From Acanthaster planci (Eukaryota; Echinodermata; Asteroidea; Valvatida; Acanthasteridae): a DNA stretch of 61,736 nucleotides. The notes below the pieces were generated by a model. That model was not told where the DNA came from, ran no database searches, and worked only from the letters and a program-made list of their open reading frames with translations. Location of the stretch: assembly GCF_001949145.1 (NCBI RefSeq), contig NW_019091362.1:9467524-9529259 (forward strand), written 5' to 3'. The first letter of the stretch is position 1; each line of letters starts with the position of its first letter. A program made the position numbers and the translations under genes. Shown here one piece after another: positions 12,901-24,900 of the stretch.

Positions 12901-15900
12901 TACATTTTGAGGCAAAAGCTGTTGGCAACTAAGGGTGAACTTTCTCTAAACATTGACAGCTCATACAAAATGGTCAGCAGAGAAATCATCAATTTCTTCC
13001 TTTCAGTTTGCATGCTCTAGGAAGAGGTAACGAGACCCAGAGAAAAGAATACACTTTTCACCCTTGTAAAAATTGATTTTAAAAAAAAATGGATGGCCTT
13101 CAGCTGCCCCCCCCCCCTTGTATGCCCGTTGCACCTTGCTCCCCGGTCAGCCGGGTTAAGGGTATTTGTGTGAACCCTACAGGTCTGCATTTTCACCTTG
13201 AGGAATAGCTAGACGATCGGGTGTCCTCGTAATCGTCGAAGAAATCTCTGCTGGATGATCTCTGGGACTTGGCCGCCGACGGCTTCTCCTGCTTGATGGT
13301 TTGCATGTCACTCATGGCCGAGTGGGAAACAGCGCTGCGGGGGAGATAGTGAGCAAAGGTCTTGTCAAAACCTACACATCTTCTGATGATAATGGCCACT
13401 CACGATCATATAGCAGCAGGTGTCGGTCAATGAAGCTAGTAGTATTTGTTTCAGATTTTCATACATTTCCAAATCAACATTCTCAACTGAATGATTCTCG
13501 AAGACGGAGTACAGATCAATTTAAACACCCAGTGCCCAAAAGTTAGTTTATATACTATCATGCCAAGGGTGGATCCAGAACCAAATTTTAGGGAGTGCCA
13601 ATCATTATCATGGGGGGGTGCCAATTTGGAAGTTTTTTAATACAACCTTTAAAAGCATGGAGCTGCATTTTTTAATTTTTCACGACTTTTTACCCACATC
13701 TGGAAGGAGAAATTGACCCAAAAAATGCTATTCTCTCGTTATTAATAAAAATATTAAGCTCTACTTTTGTGAGGGTGGGTTCCGGGCTGAATTGGGGCCA
13801 CGGCCCGTTCCCCCCCTCGATCCGCCCTTGAAATAAGCCAATTTGAGCTGACTTTTCATCTCACCTGCGCCCCCCAAATCCCATCCCTAATCTCTCCATC
13901 TGCTCTGCTTTCTTGGGGTCTGCATTCTTCATCCTCTCTTCCTGCTTCTTGAGTTCAACGGTCATGTCCTGGTAGGCCAGCCGCATGGAGGCCCTGAGCA
14001 GAACAAGGAAACATTGTAATATCGATTGTCAAACAAACAAGCCTACTGAGCGTAGTAAGACTGAACAGGTCAACTGTCCCCGAGGCCAAACAGTCTCCGG
14101 GTCCAAGACTGCCAGCCACCACAAGGATCCTTCAGTGGCACTGTGTAGCGGAAATAAATGTCTGATCCATCAAGCCCTTCCCTATGTGTTCTGACCAGCC
14201 CAAACAGTAATAAATATATCTGAGGTGCAGCCACTTCAGTCCAACATGCATGACACACATGCATATGTGTGGTTAGCACTGATATGTGTAATGTGGCAAT
14301 GGAGAGAAAGAAGTGTCAACTGCTCAATTGAAGCAAGATTCCACAGATACACCTGTTGCCCTTTGTTGCATTCTGCAAGGGTATATAAAGTGAAAAACAG
14401 CACACTTCAAAGATTTCTGTATAACATAGCAAGCGACCAACTGACCGACCGACTGACCGATCGAAATCTGAAGGACAATGTTTCGCCATCCTCAGATGGA
14501 GACAACTCACATATTTGCCGCTTCCTCCTCCTTGGTCTTCTTTTGTCTGTTGGCCGTCTCCTGTTTCATCAGGTCAGCCTGGTGAGCTGCCGACTCGATG
14601 TCGGCAAAGTTGGTCGTCACCTTCTGGGCTCCCAGCTTGCCTTTCTTGGCTCCCAGCTGATGAGTGAATACAGAGAATGAATACAGTTTCACAAATGCAT
14701 TGTACATCAGGCTAATATCCCGGCAAGTAACCCCATCGACAAGAATGGAAAAGTGGCTTGTGACTTCAAAGTGACGGCAAAGACACTGACAGTGTCGGCA
14801 ACAGGCCCTCACATCACATTTTGGCTTCAGTACTTTCTAACATCTGCTTTGTAAGCCACTACATACCTACTTATTTAAGTCAACCACATCTTTCATCAAT
14901 AGCAGTTCAACCTACTCAACGACAGAGAAACCCGGTGTAAATCTTGATGGCCTGATGCATAATTTTCCTCTGATCTTTTTCTGTTATACAAAATGTGCTA
15001 CAAACTGGCCAGAACAATTGGAAACTCTTCTACATAAGGGATGTTGAAATGCAAAAAAACTGTAAATAACAAAAGGGTTTCTTTGAGGTGTTCTGAAGGC
15101 CGACACCGAATTGAAGTGGAACAACACATGGCTGACTTTTCAAGTACTTGGCCCAAGTTAACTTCTTCAAACACCACAAAAGTTTTTGGAAGATGGAATG
15201 CACTCCACAACAAATCATGTTGAAAGATTTTGCTAAATGCATCTCCTATACACATTACCAAAAGTAAGGGGGTAATAAAAACATGAAGGGTTTTTAAAGC
15301 ATTAAGGACTTGAGCTCAAGAATGAAAGTTCAACAGAAATGATCTGCCAAATGTAAACAGAATTCTTCAGACCTGCCAGACACTCCATCAGAACAAAAGA
15401 ATCTTCCCTTACCCCTTTCTTTGCACCCATCGGCTTGCGTTGGCCAATAGTTGACTTCCTTGGTTCTGCCTTGGCCAATGACTGGGATGGAGAGGTGCCT
15501 AGTACATGGTCTACGCTTGGCTCTCTTGTGTCTCCTAGACATTGCGAGAGGGCATCAAAGAGGCTACAGGTGCATTCTTTATCAGGTGCATCAATATCAA
15601 AAATGGTGACAACAAATACTAGGGGACCAGTGTTCTAGCCAAGGTGGGCGGCGCTGGGTGGCACCCATCTAGTGCTGCACATTTCCACCCGGCTCTTGGG
15701 CTCTTGGCTGTGCCGCCCAGCACAAATTTTCCAAAATATGAACTCAAATATTACTGAACATCATGCAGAGATGCCAACTTGTACGATTTAGGCATAATTT
15801 TTTACAGTTTAGTCCATTTGCAACTGTACGATCAAGACTAAGATTTTTACAATTTCCAACGTGAAGGTACAAACAATTCAGTTGTGTATAAACTCTATGT

Positions 15901-18900
15901 AAGCTACCAGTAGCACAGAGCCGGCCTCGTAATGCGCATGTCAGAAATGTGTCGCTGGCATCCCGCACTATGTACATACAAACGGCATGAGCAGAGGTAG
16001 AAACCAGCGTGATTGAATTATCCATTTGCCCCGATTGACGCGCTATGATGAATAGGGGGCGAATAGGAATGATCCCAACAAGATTGTGTACGTCCATATG
16101 CATTGTACATGTACCGATATTGGACACACATGTGTCGAACATCAGGATCGTGCTGAAGTTGACCAAAGTGGAGGACTGTCAAGGATTTGATTCTTGGATA
16201 TTTTGCGAGCAACTGGATTTGTTTTGCACCGTGGCAACAAGTGAACAGAAGTTAAGGGACGAATACACCACAAACATGGGCCTTTATTGCAAAGTCTTGT
16301 TGTGGAGAAGCTTCTGTGTTTTGCAATGCATGTAACTGTGACATGATAAATATTGCCCACACTGGATCTTACGACACCGAGAAGCACATTTGTTAGGCCA
16401 AGAAAAAAATAGCTCTGCTGCCGATTAAAAAGGGTCGGTAGGTAAGGATTTTTTGACAGTTTTTTTGTACTGATTGAATGGGACGAAAGTTGCCAAGAAT
16501 TGCCCCAAAAGTGATTAAAATAAAAACCTACCAGAATTAATTTGGAAATATATTCAACAATTAATTAAAATTCACACTTGCACAATGCTAGTCAGGTAAA
16601 TACAAGTGTTTACATGTGAAAAGAAGTTGTTGACAAGTGTTTGTTTTGAGAGAAAAGACGACAAGATTTGTTGAAACTTTTTTTTCTTCTAATTTGCCAA
16701 CGAAAATTCTTAGGGTTGAGCTGAAAAATTAGGGTCGGTCAGGAAACCAGAACTGAAAGTGCAATAGGATTACACCTTTTCATTTTGAAAATTTGGCATC
16801 TCTGATTAAATGTACCAATTTGATCATACTGTATTTCAAGCATCAAAAAGCATTGAGAACTGCGCTCACTACGATTCACAATCCAAAAATTTACCCGGCA
16901 CTAAAATGGTCCTAGCTAGAACACTGTAGGGGACACACTCTGGTCACACGATATAGAATTTCTGTTGGGTAAAAACCTATTTCTTCCCTCAAAACAGTGT
17001 ATGTGTGTCGCTCTCTCTGATTTAGATGAAAACAGAATTACAATTTGCATGCTGTAAGACCAGGCAACGAACAACTGTTTGCTTGTTACCTGGTCTCTGC
17101 CATTCATCACTCCTCAAGCATTTTTATAAATGACAGTGCTACATTACTTATTTGTTACGTTTGGGAAAAAAAAGCTCGCTCACTCACTCACTCACTAACA
17201 AGATACTCCACATCCAGCAGAAAGCTTGAAAAAAAAATCTACATCATGTGACAACAGCTAAATGTACGGAAACATTTAAGGGCCACTTGCAAATATTTTT
17301 TTCAGTTACTATCTCGCCACGGCGAGTGAAATTGTTGAATGTGTAACTCGCTGCGGCGAGTTATAAGATCTTGCCACGGCGTCGAATCGATATCCTGCCG
17401 CAGCGAATATTTAAACTATTATAGTTTCATAAGTCCTATTCAGCGCACTGTTTTCAAATGTATCTTTAGGGTGAAATGTGGTGAGGTTTGGTGTTTAGAT
17501 TGCTAAATGGAACATAAGGGGATGTTACATTTCAACACAATGGAAAAATACCGAAATCTTATTTTGTGGTGTGAATGTCCACATTCAGAGGAGGGGTAGA
17601 CCGTTTTTAATTCCTTCCTCCATGTTCCAAATGCTAAACAGAAGCAAGCACACTTGAAAGTTACATTTGAACTTTCATCAGTCAAAATTTATTAATATAT
17701 AGCACTTAAAATGGAGATCAAAAACAATACTTTTACACACGCAACGCATGAAATACCTCACAGCTTTGGATGCTCAAAGCATTTTAGTACATTAATCCCC
17801 AAATATAGTATAAGTGCACACGTGCCATGTGCACCGGCGTGGGCCAGAAGTATCAACCATGTTCAGATGTTAAAATAAACTCCATTCAATAAACTATGTT
17901 ATGTTTCGCCCTTCCCAGCACCTTGCACTGTATGGGTAGTTTGTGACCAGTGAACGTACGGAGGTGACGTCAAAGAGCCTGTGGATTTCAATCCAGTTGA
18001 TAAAGAGTGTAGTTCCCTTTCACCTTTACTTCATTTTTCGTTTTGCTTTTTGCCTGTTGAAAACTCCCACATCACAGCAAATTTTAATGCTACAATGATC
18101 AGTGATGAAACTCAAAATTTCCCAAATATCATGAAATCCTAAAACACCTACGGCGTGGGGTCTAGGGCCCGTTTGGCCCCGGGAAATTTTGGGTTCTAGA
18201 TGCTCTGTGGTGCAATCTGAGGCCTTTTCTGGCACATTTTCCTAGAATAGTAGGTGTATTGTTCCTTACCTCGCGTATTTTGCTATGTTTCTTTGACTTG
18301 GCGTGGTTTTTCAAGTCCTTCTTACCGGAAGAGCTGTACTTGAGTCTGTCATTGCACCATGAACAAATTGCATATCCTGGCTGGTCTATTTTCCGGACGT
18401 AATCCAATAAAATATCTCTTTTGCAATCCTTCCCCTCCAACCATTTCCAACTAAAGACATTTCTGATACGGTATTTTTGTCAACGTCCGTTATATTGTGT
18501 GACCGATCTACCACTTTGTACATGTTGCAGATTACTTCGCTTGACAGTTTGACATGACACGCGGCTCAAAACAGAACATATCAGACGAGTAGCAATGCGC
18601 ATGAGAGATCCAGCTTCTAGTCTTCGTTCAAGGCATTATTCTACCCAAAATGGAAGAGGGCCTTCTTTATATGCGCGCGTTAAGTTGTGTCCGTGGGTGA
18701 TATCTGTAGATGGATCTGTTCTATAGACTACTCATGTCAGCTCGTTCTACTCGCAATTTTTACATGACACGGAACAAGATTTAGGCTAGCTATAAACATG
18801 TATTTTCATGGAACGGAAAATCAATGAAAATCCGGGAAACACATTTCTGCCGTGCCGATATCTGGTTTTCTGGATAAATCCGGGTAAATTTTTTAACTGA

Positions 18901-21900
18901 CTGATATCAACACTGAGGTTTGGTCCAAAATGGCAACACACATTAGCTAAACATCTGCATGGGTGTCGCCGGAATTTGGGGGAGGCAAGGGAGAGGGGGC
19001 AAATAAGAAAAAGTTAAAACAATAACTGTGGCAGGAGGGATCATTTTCTTTTTTTTCTCAAGCAAATAATTATGTTCTATTTCACTTCTAATTTTCATTT
19101 CTTTGGCTGTTTTCTTTTTTTCAGCAACTCCCAGCAGCGAGCACTCAATGATTTAACTCCCTGCACTGAGATAGTGACTCACCGCGGCGAGATAGTAACT
19201 CAAACAAAATTTTTTGCAAGTGGCCCTTATATGCTTCTGTTGGAATGAGCTGAAACTTTGACAAAACATATCACTAAAAAGTAAGACGTATTGTTTGTAA
19301 ATTTTTTCAAATTCAATCACTTTGGTGACAGCTCTCAGGACACTATCTCACAAGATATTAGGGCCATAATGGCTTGATACATGTACAAAACCTCATCATA
19401 CAAAGACAAGATCAATCTACCTTGACCCCAACTCTTCAGCCTACTTTGGCTAGAAACCCTGCCAGACATATCAGTTTGTATCATTTATCAAACTGCCTTG
19501 CCTGCCCAGCGTAACACGATCTAACAGATTAACTCTCACCATGGCCAAACAGCCTGGGGGTCTGTGGTTGCCAGTCACCACAAGATCCAACAGTGGCATT
19601 GTTCAACGGGACGGGCTCCCATTGTCTCAACAATTGCTGTTGATTGCCAAGTGCATCAAAGTGCATCAGACCTTTTCACCTGCTGCACTGTGCTGCGTCT
19701 GACAGGGTTAGGGTTAATCCTAAAACTGGCTGTACTTTCTACCAAGTTCCACTGAGAGCTAATCCTCCATACTCAAAAAGCCACGCCAAACATATTACAC
19801 TATTACATCATGCCACTGCAAACAGCACACTGACACAAAAACCAAGAAAATGCAAGTACATATGCGATTACCTTCACTCGGTGCATTCTGTCCATTCTTG
19901 ATGGGCACAGGTTGAACTTTAACCTCTTCCTCCGGAGGGGAGGAGCTCAGGTTCATGGCTTGTTGCTGGGGGAGGTTCGACGATGGCATCAAGTCCTTGT
20001 GATCCCCTGAGTGTTCTTTGAAGAAATCTACCTCTTTCTGCTCTGGTGAGCTCACGTGTAGATCACCGATGTGGAGAGTCTGCAAAGTAGGAATAAATGA
20101 CTTATTTTCACACAATGACATTTTGAAAAACTTAACGCAAACTGTCCACCACCTGCAGTGACCTCAAATAAGTTAACTGTGCACAAACTGTTTCAGTCCA
20201 GTCCTAGCTTTCTCAGGAGTGCACTTGGCTGCAATTGAAAAGCCAACACATTGAACAACGAGTCATATATATTATCTACCAAGACACAGCCCTCTCTGTC
20301 CAATCTTAATGTCAGCACTTTGTGTTTAATAAGGATGTTACAGGAGTGAACTCTAAGACCTACATGTATCTATGGAGATAAACAGCAACAGTTAGGAAAA
20401 TACACACAGAAATACACAAACACGTACAGTACATGTACATGGACATTATAACTAATGAAGCTGACATGAGGACAAAAACACAACTCTTGACCCTAACTCC
20501 ACCAACAAATCCTACCAATAAGGAAATATACTAATCCCTTCCAGACCCCGCAATCCAGCCATCACTAATTTGAAAACTTGGGGCCTGATGTCTCTGTCTG
20601 AATTTTACAGTACAGACAATGTGACGCTGGTTTACTGTTTACAAATTTAAGTTGACAACTCTGAGGGCACTTTTGCTAGGAATCAGCCTGAATCCTTCAA
20701 ATCCTTCAGGGTGCACCCTTGCAAAAAGGCCCAAAATATGTCCGCCGAGCTCATTAATAAAAGATATACACTCAAAATATTCTATATTAGAGAGTCCTGA
20801 GAGCCATGAAATTGAGGAATTGGAGAAATATGGCACTGAACACCTGGCCCAGACTTTGGGCTTCAAATTCTGAGCAATTTGGATCCAGTCGGGTCCGAAA
20901 GTGGCACTATTTCGCCGTTTTGCAGAGGGATGGTTTTTCAAAATGGCTACTGTTCTGGGCAAGGACATTTTCTTCATTTTAGGGGTGGTCTGCTTCTGGT
21001 GAAAATTTCTCAAAAATTCATTGGTCAATCCCCCCAAAATTGAAAGGAAAACGAAAGGGGACATGTCGATCATCGTGTTTCTGTGCAGCCTGAACACCTG
21101 TGAGAGTTGTAATTTTAAAATAATTGCGAAGTATGGGGATTCATCATTGATGTCTATGGCAATTAATTTGCAGTGGTGCACCCTTCACTGTGCAGGCAAA
21201 TTATTCATACAGCACAGGTCAGAATTTTAGCCGACACGCTAACACAATCAGTGAACCTGACACGCTGTTCAATGCACACTTGGCGATTTTTACCGTGCAT
21301 TGCTGGCCCAATGCACGATAAGCCTGACCCTGGACCTCATTATCTCGGCAGGGCTTGTGACCGCAGACCACAAAGGTGACCGACAACATGCAGTGTACCA
21401 CTGCACACGCAGAGCCGTCGCTCCAGCTTCGTGTATGTACATGTACAAACTATGTACACTGCATGGCAGTGCACTGAATAAGTGAAATCACATACGTGTA
21501 GTGCTTGGCTGGCAAGATGACCTTCTTGAAGTATCGAAATATGTATCACTATCACAGCTGTTTTCTTTTGGTTTTGGATCGCGAAAGTTGTTCACTCGGA
21601 TTACATCTGGAATAATGTCAAATTTCAGTGAAACTGGCCAGTAGTCCACCATGTGTGTTTAGATACTACAAAACCTTTTCCCAAATGTAAGCTTTGACTT
21701 TTAAACTCACGGGATCGACTGAAATGCAGTGACGACGCTTTTCTGGCTGGTTTTAATGCTCGATTGGTTTTTTCACAAATAAACAGTAACCACGAAAGAA
21801 ATCCATTCCTCAGTCAGAATTATTATCGGTATAACAAGCTGATTTTACAATGAAGTATTTCTTATTTTATGGAAATTTCATTCATGTATCAGAATTTCAG

Positions 21901-24900
21901 TAAATTAAAAAAAAACAACCGAACTTGCGTAAATTTCACTTGACTATTTCATTTGCTGCCATGCCACATGTGCCACGACCGTTGACCATGCCGCGACCAC
22001 GCCAAGACCACACACTCAAGAAACTACAACCACCCCAGCAATTTCATCCCAACCACTAATCATAAATCAAAACAAGTATTGCATATTCATTTTGATACAG
22101 TGCCAACAAATGCAAAACAACAGCCCTTACACGTCACACTACATGCATATTTATGGGCGCTACTTTGTCCGTTGTGTGCATTTGGTGCATGTACGTCGCT
22201 AGCCTAGTGCTAGTCCTAATATTGTCACAATCAGAGCAATTTTTTTAAGTAGGTTTTCCAGCTCAAAGGTCGAAAACTGATGGGAAAAATTCCCAACTCA
22301 CATTGAATTTATATTCACGGGATTTTGAACACACTGAGCTTGAGTGTGTATGCCACCGTGGGGGGCCGTCTTGACTAAAGTTTGGCTAGCAGACCGGCGA
22401 GGTCAAACCCCATTTATATTTTGTGGATTTCTTACAAAACAGTTTTCTCTAATTCAGGAAATGTTTTGTCATAAAAACTGCTAGTTATAATCGTCTTGGT
22501 TGGAAAAATGGATTTCACGCTCGAATATTTTCTGTGCCTGATTCAGAAGTTTTGGGAGCATTTCAGACATGGACCACAAGTGTTGTCTGCATGGCACTAT
22601 CATCAATCCTGTATGGCCAACCAAAACGCTTTTTCTTCGAAAATGATTTTGTGATGTCTGCTACATACAAGGTGACTACTGACAACATTTCCCTGGCATT
22701 TGAAAATAACTTGAGCTGCAGTCAAACTGAATAATTTTCATTGTGGGAAACTAGGAAAATGACTGCTCCGGTCAACAAAGCCCTGGCTGTTCTGGGGTCT
22801 GCGTGTAGAGTGTGCATGTTTATACTACGCAGATCGGATTGGGGTGGCGGCATTCTCTGTTATGCAGGGTTCAGCGTGTTTCGTGTTTGCGGTTAACTCC
22901 TTTTGTGTCTGTTTGACTCAATATATGCTGACACGCTAAGCGTGTGTGCGTGTCGGCTAAAATTCTGACCTGTACAGAATCTCAACTTTCAAGGAGTATC
23001 AAGCAACAGTACAAGTAACAGTGGCTGGGCACTACCCTCCTCGATCCTATCACATCTTTCCAAACCTTTAGATGGATTTCGAAGGATTTGGCTGAGCTGA
23101 TTACAGAATAAACCAAACATTAGAAATGTTACAGCTGACAATCACCAGTTGGATCATGGCTGTTTAATCTGATATTACAGGCGGCCAGGTTTACCTCTGT
23201 GCCGTACTTCCTCATGGCAGCAGCGGCCAACGACTTGATCTTCTCCCTGTAAAGCTGGGCTGCTCTGCTGTTGTACTTCTTGTTGGCATCTGTGGTTGAG
23301 GTGCCATGCTGCCTGAAAAACACCGTCTGAAATAGGGCACAGAAATGAGCCGAGTCTAGCAGGACTTTGAAGATTGCAATGACGCCAGCATACTTTTCTC
23401 CTTTCAATACACACATTATTGTACCGTTTTATGGAAACGTTTATTTTAATGAGAAAAGGACCCTTTTCTGTCGAAAGAAACAGCTGGCAAATGCCTGGGC
23501 TATTTAAATCCCCAATATGGCATTTATAGAGTTCAATAACTGATAGAATTATACCGAGCGCTATCTACTCTGTACAAAAAAGGAAATGTCACTCTGGAGC
23601 TTTTGTATATTATCTCCTGCTTTTGGAAATACAAGAGAAAAAAGATACAAGCTCAATTGATTTTCAAACCATTTAAATTGACGTGCCATTCCTCCCATTC
23701 ACATCAGCAAAAATGTCAAAAGGTACCTGACAAAATAGTAATTTCCAGATCAATGTCAAACGGCACTTCATGTTAAACAGTTCCATAGTTTGCTAGTGTC
23801 TTTTGATTCCTAGCTACTTACTGCATTTGCGTTGCCACCGACTTGCATTGCTCGTATCTGGGGCCATGTCCAGGCATCTAACTGAGTGGATCTACATGTA
23901 CAGTCAACCCAAAAAATGGACATTGGTATGTCAGCCACTTCATGAACAATCCTAAATCTTAAGATTGAAAAAAAATGCTTACTCTAACAAGTCACTTTTT
24001 ATGGTCTAATGTAACTTTTAAGGTATTTACTATTTTAGGTTACTATTTTAAGTCTTAGAAAAACTGACAAAAATTATGAAATTTTAGTCATCAGTGATTA
24101 CTCATAGTTTAATTTGATGTGTGGCATTCTTGAACAGAAAAAAACAAATTGGGGAAATGAAATTTTTAAAAAGCAACCACGTATCAAAGTGAAGGGTAAC
24201 CAAAGTTATGAGGTTATACATAACCTTTCAAGAACCAGAACTTTAACTGTCCTTGTGCCTGCATGTACACCATTTATGGCAGTGACACATAAAATCCAAT
24301 CTTGCTTTACAGGGTAAGAACCCATTTCAAGGTCTGTACCGTATGAAGCTGAGATGGACACCGAGCGAGCGGTGAACGGCTGAGCAGTCAATGCATAGAA
24401 AGACACCGTAGGTCACGCTGGCCCAGGTGGAATTCTTGCTGTTGCAGTCAAAGCAGCACTGTAAGAAAGTACCAGAAGTAGTGGTGTTCATTTATCAGTA
24501 GTTAAGGAACTGGGTAACCAATTACCATAACAGGCAGGTACCCGTGTTCATCACTCAAATTAGAACCAAACCCCCAAAGTAACATTTTTTCAACCGCTTC
24601 CCTGTGTATGTTACAGCTGAGCAGTGCAACGTTTTTGAGGGGTAAATTCTGAGGATTTGATTCGGAGTACGACAATGTACAAGCAACTTGGAGTGAAATC
24701 GATTAATTAAGGGAAGGGAAAGCCTGTGAAGGGTACACAGATTCTACTAATCACTCGACCAAGTCCAAATGTTAAAACGGGCAATTTGTACAGCCCAAAT
24801 TCAAAGGTAGGTATGTTGCAATGCATGGGATTCACGGCCGCCACTTTCTTCCGCATGCGTTTCTGGCTGATTGTAGTAAAATGTAGATTATGTTCTTCCC

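Noticed and set aside
20639-21181. 180-codon ORF on the - strand in ARFGAP intron 4
   Set aside because: No family resemblance, ARFGAP exons 4 and 5 join in phase without it, and the length is within chance for 60 kb in six frames.
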